Shown one piece after another: positions 45,900-55,302 of a stretch of 64,000 nucleotides of DNA. This DNA is from Methylobacterium sp. 10 (lineage in GTDB: Bacteria > Pseudomonadota > Alphaproteobacteria > Rhizobiales > Beijerinckiaceae): positions 560,501 to 624,500 of the forward strand of contig NZ_KI912577.1 in NCBI RefSeq assembly GCF_000519085.1, given 5' to 3'. The first letter of the stretch is position 1. Every line of letters starts with the position of its first letter. Position numbers and translations under genes: made by a program. The notes under the pieces are model-generated. The model searched no databases and had not been told where the DNA came from. It saw nothing but the letters and a program-made list of their open reading frames with translations.

Positions 45900-48427
45900 C
45901 CGTTCTTCCGGCCGATATTGCGCACCAGCGATGTCGTCGCCAGGCCGAGGAGCAGGGCGAGGCCAAGGGTGAGGGCCACGTAGATCGCCGGGTTCATCGA
46001 GAGCCAGCCGGCGGTGACGAGGCGGATGTTGGAGAGGGAGCGGGTCTTCGTCTCGATGATGTCGACGTTCCGGGGGCCCACCGTCTCGAGGGAGCCGTCG
46101 GATGCATCGAGGAATGCGAAGCGCCCGTCGATCCGCGACCAGACCTCGGGATCCACGAGGCAGGCCGTCGAGGCCTTGAGCAGCAGGGCGTTGGGGGCGG
46201 TGACCACGGTGACCGACCCATCGAAGCCGCTCTGCACCGCCGCCTTCGACGGAAAGCCCTGGGCCATGAGCAGGCTGGCGCCGGAAGGGACGGTGACGGT
46301 GGCGGGCGTCGATGGCCCCGCGCTGAACAACGCGCGGGGATCGCCGATGAGGGTGCCGATCAGGGCACCGGCCCGCTCGACCACGCCGTCCGCCGCTTCG
46401 AGGATGGGATGGCGCGCACGCAGGGTCTCGTCCCACTTGGTCACGAGATCACCGTCCGACAGCCTGGCCTGGGGGGCGCGCCGCGTCTCTGCGGCGGGGG
46501 GCGCGGCGGGGATCGAGACCGGCGCCGGGCGCAGGATCAGTTCGGGAAGGCTGCAGCGCGGCGGCAGGTTGCGGCGAAGCCGGTCCAGCGTCGGCGCCGG
46601 CACCGAGCCGGACTGACCGGGAGCCCGCGCCGTCTCCGCCCGCGCCTGCCAGATCGCCTTGATCTGGTCCGGGTCGAGGCCGAGCCCCGAGAGGGTGGCG
46701 GGGGACAGGGAGCGCACCGGGCCGACGACCAGGGTCGGCCCGGAGGAGCCGCCCTGCATGTCGCCGGCGAGTTCGAAGTCGATCATCCGCCCGGCGGCGC
46801 CCGCCAGCCTGGCGGCGAGGGTCGCGGCGGCGGCCACCGTGTCCTTGTCGAGGGTCGGCAGAACCAGGCGCGGACGGCGCTCGGACTTCACGAAGGCCAG
46901 GGCTCCGCTCGTCGTCGCAGCGAGGTCGGGGATCCTGGCCGCGCGCGCCAAAGTGGGGATCGACAGGCTCGCGCGGTCGAGGATCAGGAACCGCTCCCGC
47001 TTCGAATCCATGGCGTTGAGGCCGCAGGTCTCGTCCGCCGGGGTGGGAACCTGGGCCATGATCGCCACCCGGTTGAGGCCCGGACGCCACCTCGCGAGGG
47101 GCAGCGGGATCGTGTTGTTCTCGAACACCTCGCCGCGGGTCTGGGCCAGGGGCACGCTGGCGGCATTGCTGCCGTTGAGATCCACGAGGATGCGGGCTTC
47201 CGAGGTCAGGCCGGACGCGTAGGCGCCCGCCAGGTTCAGCATGACCTTGCCGTAGTCGGCGGGCAGGAAGTCCGAAGGCAGGTAGACGTCGAAGGCGGTG
47301 CGCAGGAGCCGCCCCGAGAATTCGCGGGTCGAGACGCCGAGGCTCTGCAGCGAGACCGTCTCGTCCCCCTCCATGACGGTACCGCGCGCCAGGGACGCAG
47401 CCTTCAGGCCGGCCGGGGTGCCGTAGACCTCGCCTCCCCGCGCCAGGGTGGCGATGGCTTCCTCGATCTCGGCATAGCTGGTGCCACTGACGACGAGGGT
47501 CGGCGCCCTGTCGGCGCGCGGCGGGAGCACCACCAGCCTCGGCCCGCCGGTGGCGCCGATCGATTCGAGATCGGGCATCTCCCGCAGTTCCGCCGCCGTC
47601 CCGACGATGAGGTTGAGGCCGGCCCGGCCCGACATGGGCGGGCCGAACTCGACCACCGGCCGGGCGATACGGCCGATGAGACCCACCGCCTCCACGGCGT
47701 GGATCATGCGCTCGAGCCGGGGCAGGTTCGGCTTGTCGTTCGCCACCACCCGGACCGGCAGGGCACCGCTGTCGTCGGGCTCGAGGGCGGGGAGATCCTT
47801 GAGTTCGAGGCTGGCCGCTGCGACCGGCGCGACGACGAGGCCGGACCGCGACGGGTCGATCTGCGTCCAGAGTTCGTAGGTGGCGTTGAGCGAGCAATCG
47901 ACCCGGTGGCGCTGACTCGCCTGCAGGGAGACAGAATTGTAGCCGAGCTTGAGGCTCCCCTCCGGTATCTCGAACTCCACCACCTTCACCGCGCCCGGCG
48001 CCTGGATGCTGGTGCGGCCGACCACCGCGCCGTTGACGCTCACGGTCAGTTCCGAGGCTTCCGGCGCCACCGAGATCGCCGACAGGTAGGAGATGCGCAG
48101 GCGCGGACGGCCCCGCGTCTGTGCTTCCGTCAGATAGACGGGAAAGCGCAGAGTCGCCTCCTCGCCCTCCATCCGGAACCCGTCGGTGGTGGCCGCCAGA
48201 CGCCGCGCCGGCGCGATCCTGGCGGCGGGCGTGTCGCGCCGGGCCTCCTCCGGCGGGGCGCTGGCGCGGGGCGGTGGGGCGTCGGGGCGGCGCATGGCAT
48301 CGCCGACGGGGGGCACCGAGAAGCGCTCGGTCGGCCCCGATCCGAGAAAGCTCTGGGCTTGGCTCGCCGGCACCTGCACGAGGAGGCCGAGGGCGGTGAG
48401 GCAGGCGAGGACGCGAACGGACGGCAT
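45896..48427 (-). CDS. bcsB: Cellulose synthase periplasmic subunit BcsB
   Basis: This 843-residue protein has a signal peptide (LACLTALGLLVQVPASQA), a large periplasmic region of beta-rich and alpha/beta domains (LRISYLSAISVAPEASELTVSVNG, HRVDCSLNATYELWTQIDPSRSGL) and a single C-terminal membrane helix near residues 817-838. BcsB guides the glucan leaving BcsA and its C-terminal anchor is required for synthase activity. The ATG follows GGGAG by six bases, 11 bases after the bcsA stop. The bcsZ start overlaps its TGA. Confidence 0.9.
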   Translation of the reverse strand: MPSVRVLACLTALGLLVQVPASQAQSFLGSGPTERFSVPPVGDAMRRPDAPPPRASAPPEEARRDTPAARIAPARRLAATTDGFRMEGEEATLRFPVYLTEAQTRGRPRLRISYLSAISVAPEASELTVSVNGAVVGRTSIQAPGAVKVVEFEIPEGSLKLGYNSVSLQASQRHRVDCSLNATYELWTQIDPSRSGLVVAPVAAASLELKDLPALEPDDSGALPVRVVANDKPNLPRLERMIHAVEAVGLIGRIARPVVEFGPPMSGRAGLNLIVGTAAELREMPDLESIGATGGPRLVVLPPRADRAPTLVVSGTSYAEIEEAIATLARGGEVYGTPAGLKAASLARGTVMEGDETVSLQSLGVSTREFSGRLLRTAFDVYLPSDFLPADYGKVMLNLAGAYASGLTSEARILVDLNGSNAASVPLAQTRGEVFENNTIPLPLARWRPGLNRVAIMAQVPTPADETCGLNAMDSKRERFLILDRASLSIPTLARAARIPDLAATTSGALAFVKSERRPRLVLPTLDKDTVAAAATLAARLAGAAGRMIDFELAGDMQGGSSGPTLVVGPVRSLSPATLSGLGLDPDQIKAIWQARAETARAPGQSGSVPAPTLDRLRRNLPPRCSLPELILRPAPVSIPAAPPAAETRRAPQARLSDGDLVTKWDETLRARHPILEAADGVVERAGALIGTLIGDPRALFSAGPSTPATVTVPSGASLLMAQGFPSKAAVQSGFDGSVTVVTAPNALLLKASTACLVDPEVWSRIDGRFAFLDASDGSLETVGPRNVDIIETKTRSLSNIRLVTAGWLSMNPAIYVALTLGLALLLGLATTSLVRNIGRKNG

Positions 48428-48438
48428 TGCGATCTCCC

Positions 48439-50898
48439 TCACGTCCGCACGAGCGGGTCGTTGGACCCGCGGTTCGCCTGCTTTCCGGCTCCTTCGAGAA
48501 GGCGGTCGTTCTCGAATTCCAGCATCAGCCGGACCCAGTCCGTGGCGGCCTCGCTGCCGGGGATACGGTTCGGTCCCTGACGGACGACGAGGGGATTGTC
48601 GGATGGGCCGGGCGGGGCGGTGGGCGTCTCTGTGGGGGCGGTGAAGGGCGCCGGGCGCTGAGCCAGGAGGGGGGCTGTCGCGCCCTGTTTCGGCAGGACG
48701 GCAGGCGCCTTGGCGGCCTTGGGGGCGGCGGCCTCCGTCGAGGCGTGCCCGGCCTTGAAGGCATAGCTCGCCGCGCGAAACGGCTCGACCAGGCCCCACC
48801 AGATCAGCTGCAGCGTGCCGGAGACGATGTTCTTGTGCCGGCGGCGACCCTGCTGGAAGCGTAAGAGTGCGCCGGCATCGCCGTACATCAGGCTCGCCAG
48901 CGCCCCGTAGCCCTTGGGATCGAGGGGCTGGAACTGCAGGGTGACCACCATCTCGTCGCCGGCCTGCGTGATCTCTCCGATCTCCACCGGCAGCGGAACC
49001 TGCACGGGGGCGCCGTCGATGGGAACCACGGAGAGCTGGCCCATGCGGTGGGTGCTCCCGGCCCCCGGCGGCAGGCCCTCGGCTCCGAAACGGATGGTGC
49101 AGCCGAGCGCGGAGGCGCGCTCGATGGCCACATCGAGGGCGCGTCCCCCGAAGACGAGGCGTCCTTGCCGGTCGATCGCCAGCGAAGGGCTCGCCTCGGT
49201 GGTCCGGCGCTCGGCCGCCACACCGAGGGCCACGCCGGCGGTGAGGAGGTTGAAGAAGTTCCACAGGCCCACGACCAGCATCAGGTTGGTGACGCCGGGC
49301 TCGAACAGGTAGCGGTAGAGGGCCGTGCCGCAGCCGATGAGGAGAAGGCCGTAGACCGCGAAATAGGGCCAGGCCATGGGCGAGAGATGATCCTGGTCGA
49401 GGGCCGCGCCCTTGGCCGTGACGTTGAAGGTCGGCTTGCGCGGCGACACGATCACCGAAATGATCGCGCGGAAGAGATAGAGGCCCTGGACGTATTCGTA
49501 GAGCTCCGAGACGAACGGCCAGCGGAACTTGCCGTAGACGTAGTTCTGCATCATCAGGTTGATGACGATGTAGGTCGCCGTGTAGGCAATCGACTCGTCG
49601 ACGCTGGCGACGAAGATCTTCAGGTCGAAGAAGATGTGCAGCAGAGGCGCGAACATGAAGATCATGCGCGGCACCGGGAAGAACCAGAACGTCATGCTCG
49701 ACAGGTAGGCGAGCTTCTGGATCGGGTGGAGCCCGCGCTTGAACAGCGGGTTCTTGAGCATCAGGATCTGGAACATGCCCTGGCACCAGCGCGAGCGCTG
49801 GCCGATGAAGGCCACCAGCGTGTCGGGCTGCAGTCCGGCGATGAGGGGCGTGTCCACGTAGATGCTGTTCCAGCCACGGGAATGCAGCTCGAAGGCGGTC
49901 TCGCAATCCTCTGTGATCGTCACGCCGGAGAATCCGCCGGCCTCGTCCAGGGCGCGCCGGCGCAGGAGGGCGGCCGAGCCGCAGAAGAACGACCCGTTCC
50001 ACTTGTCGAGGCCGCGCTGCGTCACCGAATAGAACATCTCGTTCTCGGACGGCATGCGGTCGAAGGTGCGCAGGTTTCGCTCGATCGGATCCGGATTGAG
50101 GAAGGCGTGCGGGGTCTGGACCAGGAACAGGCGCGGATCGGCGGCGAAATGCCCGATCGTCTCCCGCAGGAACGAGCGGAACGGAACGTGGTCCGCATCG
50201 AGGACGACGATGATCTCGCCCTGGGAATGCTTGAGACCGTTGTTGAGGTTGCCGGCCTTGGCGTGCTGGTTGCGCGACCGGGTCAGGTAGGTGACGCCGA
50301 GTGCCTTGCACAGGGCCTGCAGTTCACTGCGCCGCTGGATCGCCTCCTGCGCCTTGGCGAGGTTGGGATCGGCGCATTTCTGGTCGGTGCCGCCGTCGTC
50401 GAGCAGCCAGACGTGGAGCTTGTGGGCCGGGTAGTCGATGAGCTTGGCGGCGGACAGGGTCGTCGAGAGGATCCCCGCATCCTCGTTGTAGCTCGGCACG
50501 AAGATGTCGACGGTGGGGAGATCCTCGGGCGCGTCCATGGGCGGCGTGCTGCGGCGCAACGGATCGGCGTTGATGATGAGGCTGATGAAGAGGATGAAGA
50601 CGCAGTAGAGTTCGCCGAGCAAGAGGACGAGGCCGAACCCGAAACTCACCGGATCGGACGGAGACGGCAGCGTGTTGGTGACGCGCCAAAACATGTAGCG
50701 CAGGACCACGAGGCTCCCGAGGGCCAGGAAGACGAACCGCGCCGGCGGGTTGTCGAAGAAGATCCACAGCACGATCATCGCCGCCATGGCGCACAGGCTC
50801 ATGGCCAGCTGATCCTGCGTGCTGATCGGCTGGCTCAGCAGAGCGAGTACGGCGACCGTGGACACCATCCACACGGTCCAGCGCAATGCAGATCTCAA
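48439..50898 (-). CDS. bcsA: Cellulose synthase catalytic subunit BcsA, PilZ region degenerate
   Basis: A protein of about 819 residues with N- and C-terminal membrane helices around a GT2 domain that polymerises UDP-glucose. The catalytic motifs are intact: DDG at 167-169, VLDADHVP, TITEDCETA and QRSRW at 367-371. After the last helices the PilZ region begins, but the c-di-GMP motif reads RRTTE (564-568) where RRxxR is expected, and DVA (589-591) followed by ER where DxSxxG is expected. No ATG fits well: a TTG at 50898 is my best start, with ATG 50868 next. It heads the operon, 11 bases before bcsB. Confidence 0.88.
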   Translation of the reverse strand: MRSALRWTVWMVSTVAVLALLSQPISTQDQLAMSLCAMAAMIVLWIFFDNPPARFVFLALGSLVVLRYMFWRVTNTLPSPSDPVSFGFGLVLLLGELYCVFILFISLIINADPLRRSTPPMDAPEDLPTVDIFVPSYNEDAGILSTTLSAAKLIDYPAHKLHVWLLDDGGTDQKCADPNLAKAQEAIQRRSELQALCKALGVTYLTRSRNQHAKAGNLNNGLKHSQGEIIVVLDADHVPFRSFLRETIGHFAADPRLFLVQTPHAFLNPDPIERNLRTFDRMPSENEMFYSVTQRGLDKWNGSFFCGSAALLRRRALDEAGGFSGVTITEDCETAFELHSRGWNSIYVDTPLIAGLQPDTLVAFIGQRSRWCQGMFQILMLKNPLFKRGLHPIQKLAYLSSMTFWFFPVPRMIFMFAPLLHIFFDLKIFVASVDESIAYTATYIVINLMMQNYVYGKFRWPFVSELYEYVQGLYLFRAIISVIVSPRKPTFNVTAKGAALDQDHLSPMAWPYFAVYGLLLIGCGTALYRYLFEPGVTNLMLVVGLWNFFNLLTAGVALGVAAERRTTEASPSLAIDRQGRLVFGGRALDVAIERASALGCTIRFGAEGLPPGAGSTHRMGQLSVVPIDGAPVQVPLPVEIGEITQAGDEMVVTLQFQPLDPKGYGALASLMYGDAGALLRFQQGRRRHKNIVSGTLQLIWWGLVEPFRAASYAFKAGHASTEAAAPKAAKAPAVLPKQGATAPLLAQRPAPFTAPTETPTAPPGPSDNPLVVRQGPNRIPGSEAATDWVRLMLEFENDRLLEGAGKQANRGSNDPLVRT

Positions 50899-51185
50899 AA
50901 CGAGTATCCCTCTGGGGGCGGGCAATGGGTCGACGTCGGCAATTATCGCGCGGCTTGATGAAGCTGTCGTGAGGAAGGATGCTTCACTTCGCAAATCCCG
51001 TATCACGACAGAGCCAGACAGGTCGCGCAGGCAGAGTGCGGCCAACCGGTTGCGATTGTCTTGCCAGGCTCGAAATAGAGAAATCGCGTTCTTAATGTGT
51101 CGTTTTGGACAGAAATGACCGTCTACGACGCCGCGGTCATGCACGATAGTGCGGTGCACCAAAACGGAACACCGCCTGTGCGACG

Positions 51186-51935
51186 TCAGAACGCGGCCCG
51201 GGCCTCCACGCTCGAGTAATAGCCGCCGCCCTGGATCCGGTCCTTCACGTAGCCGACGCCGACGGCCATCTTGATCGGGCCGATGGTGAAGCCGGTGACA
51301 TGGGCGCCGATGCGATACTGGCTGAAGAAGTTGTCGCCCAGGAACATCACCTCAGGTCCGATATACACCCCATCGGCGACCATGTATCCGGCGCGGAAGC
51401 GCGTGTAATAGGCGCTGAACTGCGTCGAGTAGGAGCCGAAGGCCGAGACCATCGTGTTTTCCGAAGGTCGGGCATAGAAATTCGCAGCGACCTTGGCGCC
51501 GACGCCGGTTCCGACCACCGGGTTGCCCGGGTCAAGGATCGAGAGCTGATTGCTCCGCACGTTGAAGCCGACGAAGCCGGCCAAGGCGGCGTCGCGCCAG
51601 ATCCACTCGTAGCCGGCGCTGAGGGCGCCTTCCTGCTGGTAGCCGTCGACCCGCTGGCCCACCCCCTGACCGGGATAACTGTAGGTTCCGGCCACGGCCT
51701 CGACCCGGACGCGCGGGCCGCTCTGAAGCAGGGTGCCTTCCGTCGCGAACGTGCCGGTGACCGAGCCGAAGGCCGAGCTGTTCGAGGTGACCGCCGCCGA
51801 GGCATCCACGGCCGTCGTCCAGGCATCGTCGCGGGCGACCGGCTCGGCACCCGTGTACCAATCCGCCGCCTGTGCCGGCATCCCGCCGAGGAAGGCGGGG
51901 ATGAGGACAGCGGTAAGACCTGCAAAGCGCTTCAT
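51186..51935 (-). CDS. bcsS: Cellulose biosynthesis protein BcsS
   Basis: This 249-residue exported protein has a signal peptide (AGLTAVLIPAFLGGMPAQA, about residues 4-22). The mature part is a series of amphipathic beta strands rich in Tyr and Gly (GALSAGYEWIWRDAALAGFVGF, GSYSTQFSAYYTRFRAGYM, YIGPEVMFLG), ending in Phe as in outer-membrane barrels. It matches the BcsS family that accompanies cellulose operons in Rhizobiales. It may be the outer-membrane part missing from the TPR protein. It stands alone on the minus strand, 287 bp upstream of bcsA. Confidence 0.78.
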   Translation of the reverse strand: MKRFAGLTAVLIPAFLGGMPAQAADWYTGAEPVARDDAWTTAVDASAAVTSNSSAFGSVTGTFATEGTLLQSGPRVRVEAVAGTYSYPGQGVGQRVDGYQQEGALSAGYEWIWRDAALAGFVGFNVRSNQLSILDPGNPVVGTGVGAKVAANFYARPSENTMVSAFGSYSTQFSAYYTRFRAGYMVADGVYIGPEVMFLGDNFFSQYRIGAHVTGFTIGPIKMAVGVGYVKDRIQGGGYYSSVEARAAF

Positions 51936-52491
51936 AGCGGCACGACCCTGTTGTCCCCACGCGCCCGGATGCATCCCGCAGCGGGTTTCGTTACCATCGA
52001 CGCTGGTTCCTTTATGTTAGGTCAACGTTAACTGGGGCCTAACAGCATATAAGAAGTTGGAACGCTTTCGAAACCTTACTGAAACCTTGCTTGGCTTGAC
52101 TTCACTCCGTGCCGTAATCGGACGCTGACGGATCCGTCGCGGGGCGGCCGATCCCAGAACCAAGTGTCGGAGCCTCACGGCAGCCCCGAACGGCGCGCGT
52201 CACCGGGAACGGCCGATCGACATGGTGGTCGGCGGGGGACCGGGTATTCGACGCGGGCAATCCGCTCGACGCCTTCCGGGCAAGGCTGACCACCGATCCG
52301 CCTCTCGCTAAGCAGGTTCGCATTGGCAGTGCCAAAGCTCCACCTTGCTTAGCCTTTGAAATTTCCCAGGTTTTGGCACGCAAAACCGGTGACCACTTTT
52401 GCGAAACCTGCTTAGGCAAGCGTTGTTAGGGCTCGACGCCCATCGATGTCTCCAACCGGCGCGCACGGGATGATGCGGGCTCCGGCTCGCC
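51936..52491. other. Intergenic stretch with inverted repeat
   Basis: About 550 bp between bcsS and the hybrid kinase gene. Near bcsS it is less GC-rich and probably holds its promoter. At 52308-52415 the motif CTAAGCAGGTT...CGC occurs in inverted orientation at both ends, and between them lies AAAACCGGTGACCACTTTTGCG. This resembles dispersed repeats of Rhizobiales. The remaining open frames are short and unlike any known protein. Confidence 0.5.
52308..52415. repeat. Inverted repeat of dispersed Rhizobiales type
   Basis: The left arm CTAAGCAGGTTCGC (52308-52321) and right arm GCGAAACCTGCTTAG (52401-52415) are complementary apart from one inserted base. Inside lies a second palindromic core, GCAAAACCGG...TTTTGC. 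The spacing would allow a long stem-loop. I infer from memory that related sequences are common between genes in this order; copy number is unknown here. Confidence 0.5.
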
Positions 52492-55053
52492 TCAGGCCGC
52501 GGCCGAGGCGTTCTTCCGGGCGGCATCGCGCATGACCGCTGCGAGGGCGGGATAGCGGAACGGCTTCTCGATATGCAGGAAGGCTCGGGCGCTCGCCGGC
52601 AGCTGCCCCCCCGGGCTCGCGAGAATGACGCGGATCTGGGGATGGCGGTTGGTCATGGTGACCGCGAGCTGGAGGCCGCTCACCACGGGCATGGCCCAGT
52701 CCGCGATCATGACGTCGTAATCCGTCGCCTCGTCGAGGAGCGCCAGGGCATGCTCGGCCGAGCCGGCCTGGACGACGACGTGACCGAGATCGACCAGGGC
52801 ATCGGCGAAGCTCTGGCGCACGAGGCTGTCGCTGTCGACGAGGAGGACCCGAAGGGCGGGCATCCGCGCACCGGCCTCCGACGCCTCGGCTTCCGAGGGC
52901 GCCTCCCCGGCCGGGAGCCAGAGTTCGGCGAGAAAGCCCGTGCCACCGCTGCCATCCGAGAGGAGCCGAAAGCCGCCGCCGACCTGGGTGAGGAGAGCCG
53001 CCACGGCCTTGGTCGCCTCGCTGTCGCTCGAAGGCATCTCCGCGGCATGGCGGCCCGGCGTTCCGCTGGCCAGGACGATCCGCACGTAGCGGCCGGAAGG
53101 AAGGGCGATCCCCTCGTCGTCCGTGAGCACCTTCTCGTCGGCGCCGATGGCGAACCCTTCCGACCCGATGTCGCGGACATGGAAGGCAAGGTTGAGGAGG
53201 ACGGCCTCCAGGACCTTCTCGCTGCACAGCACCTTGGCCAGCCCTGGGCGGACGCGGGTCTCGACGGTGGTCTGATGCAGGACGTTGGCGCCGAGGAACG
53301 GGCCGAAGGCGGCCAGCGTCACGCCGACGTCGGTTTCCTGAAGGCCGGTATCGTCACGGCGCACGAAGTTCACGAGGCGCCGGGTCAGGCTCGATCCGCG
53401 TTGCGCGCCCGCCAGGGCGGCATCGATCAGGCGCCCCTGATCCGAGGGAAGGTCGTGCCGCCGTTGAAGGGTCGCGAGATTGGCGATGACGACGGTGAGA
53501 ACGTTGTTGAAGTCGTGGATCACCCCATCCACGACCTTGCGCAGGACAGTGCCGGTGCGGGATTCCGCGGGGGCATCGCTCTCCCGGCGACGGCGCTCGA
53601 TCGGAGAGGCATCGCCATCCGTCGGCGAGCCGCCGACGAGATCCGCGTCCTTGACGGTCTCCCCGACGAATTCGCGGCTCAGCGCATGCAGGATCGTGAG
53701 CTTGGCCGTTTGCGTGTCGCCCTCGGCACGAATGAAGCGAACGAAGAGGCGACGCTGGCCATTCTCGGCCATGCTCCCGGTGGTGCGCAGAACGACGTCG
53801 TGCGGGCCCGGCTGATCCAGCGCCGCCTGCATCGTGAAATCCATGAGGTCGCGGTCTTCCGGGGCGATGCCGCTCTTCAGGTCGGTGAGGGCGACGGCGC
53901 GGTCCGGGATGGCATGGGTCGAGCGCGTGGCGGGATCGGACCAGGTGACGCTGCCGGAATCGATGTCGATCTCCCAATAGGTCCAGCCCGACATGGCCTC
54001 GAAGGTGCGGAAGCGGTCGCGAATGCGCGAGAGGGCCGAGCGCGTCTCCTGCAAGGCACGAACGCCGCTGCGCTCCCGCGCGACGAGGCGTTCCTCGTGT
54101 TCCAGGAGTTCCACGATTCGCGAAGGCGACGAGACGCCTTGCTCGCTCTCCCCGATCAGCTTGAGACGCCGCACGATGCGGTCGCCCACGACCCAGCCGG
54201 CGCAGGCCGTCAGGAGGCAGACGGCGAACCACAGCGCCACGCTCCCGTTATCGGGGAGGGATGCTTCGATGCTCCGCGGCAGCCCGGCATTCGGCGCCCG
54301 CGCCACGGCGAGCCAGCCCGACGGGCCGAGATCACGGAACCCTGCGCTCGGCGTCGCCTGTTCCACCACCTCCCGTGCGCCTGCCGCCTGTTGCGCCATG
54401 AGGCCGGAACCGGACCGGACGTCGGCGCCGAGGACGGACAGGCTCATGGCACCGCCCGCCGCGCGCGACGGTCCGAGTACCTTGTCCCCGATATCGCCGA
54501 GCCACGCCTCGTTCAGGCGCGCGACGAGAATATCGTCGCCTCCGGACACGCTCGCCGAAACCGGGAGCGCGATGTCGAAGACGGTCTGGCCGCTGCCCCC
54601 CGGGGACGGGACGGCCACGATGGCCTGGGAGGCCCTGGCCCGCAGGAACCAGGACCGGCCGGATACGTCCCGGCCGAAGCCGAGATCGTTGCCGGCGACC
54701 TTCACGCGGCCATTCGGGGCCACGAGGTTGAGTTCGGCATAATCGGGGCGCAACCTGAGCCATGCGCTCAGGATCGGCTGCAGTTCATCCGCATCGAGGC
54801 GCTGGGACGTCTGCTTCAGGGTGATCGCGAGGGTCTTGAGATCCTGGACGACGTCATAGACTCCGCGATCGATCGCGGCGGCGAAGCGCTGGGAGGTCCG
54901 GGCGGCATCGAGGGGCTTGCGCGCGTCGGTCCGGTTCAGGCTGGCGATCGTCATGCTGCCCGCGACGACGGCGATTCCGACGAGGGCGGAGGCCCCCGCC
55001 ACCAGGGCATAGAGCGACTTCAGCGACATCAGGCTCAAGCCGGACTTCTTCAT
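52492..55053 (-). CDS. Hybrid histidine kinase with degenerate ATPase domain
   Basis: An 853-residue inner-membrane protein. Helix 1 (about residues 12-35) and helix 2 (about 273-293) enclose a Cache-like periplasmic sensor domain (GRSWFLRARASQAIVAVPSPGG). A PAS-like domain follows (about 345-460), then a phosphotransfer helix with His513 (VIHDFNNVLTVVIANLATL) and a C-terminal receiver with Asp785 (MIADWAMP). The ATPase domain looks damaged: the N box reads NLAFHVRD, without the usual Asn, and the G1 DxGxG motif is absent. The receiver is intact, so the protein may bind partners or act as a phosphatase. Confidence 0.8.
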   Translation of the reverse strand: MKKSGLSLMSLKSLYALVAGASALVGIAVVAGSMTIASLNRTDARKPLDAARTSQRFAAAIDRGVYDVVQDLKTLAITLKQTSQRLDADELQPILSAWLRLRPDYAELNLVAPNGRVKVAGNDLGFGRDVSGRSWFLRARASQAIVAVPSPGGSGQTVFDIALPVSASVSGGDDILVARLNEAWLGDIGDKVLGPSRAAGGAMSLSVLGADVRSGSGLMAQQAAGAREVVEQATPSAGFRDLGPSGWLAVARAPNAGLPRSIEASLPDNGSVALWFAVCLLTACAGWVVGDRIVRRLKLIGESEQGVSSPSRIVELLEHEERLVARERSGVRALQETRSALSRIRDRFRTFEAMSGWTYWEIDIDSGSVTWSDPATRSTHAIPDRAVALTDLKSGIAPEDRDLMDFTMQAALDQPGPHDVVLRTTGSMAENGQRRLFVRFIRAEGDTQTAKLTILHALSREFVGETVKDADLVGGSPTDGDASPIERRRRESDAPAESRTGTVLRKVVDGVIHDFNNVLTVVIANLATLQRRHDLPSDQGRLIDAALAGAQRGSSLTRRLVNFVRRDDTGLQETDVGVTLAAFGPFLGANVLHQTTVETRVRPGLAKVLCSEKVLEAVLLNLAFHVRDIGSEGFAIGADEKVLTDDEGIALPSGRYVRIVLASGTPGRHAAEMPSSDSEATKAVAALLTQVGGGFRLLSDGSGGTGFLAELWLPAGEAPSEAEASEAGARMPALRVLLVDSDSLVRQSFADALVDLGHVVVQAGSAEHALALLDEATDYDVMIADWAMPVVSGLQLAVTMTNRHPQIRVILASPGGQLPASARAFLHIEKPFRYPALAAVMRDAARKNASAAA

Positions 55054-55302
55054 CTCATCTCACGCTGATCGTTCTCGACATCGCGCCGAGACAGCGTTCC
55101 AGACTGCCAGGCCTCGATCAATCACACCAATCAGCGTTAAAATTCATTTAAGCTCGACGGTTAGTGGGTTGCAATCGTTGAGGGGTTTCGAACGAAGCGG
55201 GATTTTTGGCCGGAGCGCCCGGTCCTTTCCCGAGGCCGCGAGGGCGCCGCCGCCAGCGGGCTTCCGCCCCCGGCGGTCGGCCCGCGGGTCCGAACCCCGC
55301 CG

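Noticed and set aside
45896..50311. A single open frame of more than 1400 codons across bcsB and most of bcsA
   Set aside because: Only its lower part is BcsB. The upper part is the wrong frame of bcsA, kept open by high GC; a signal peptide and ribosome-binding site mark the real bcsB start at 48427.
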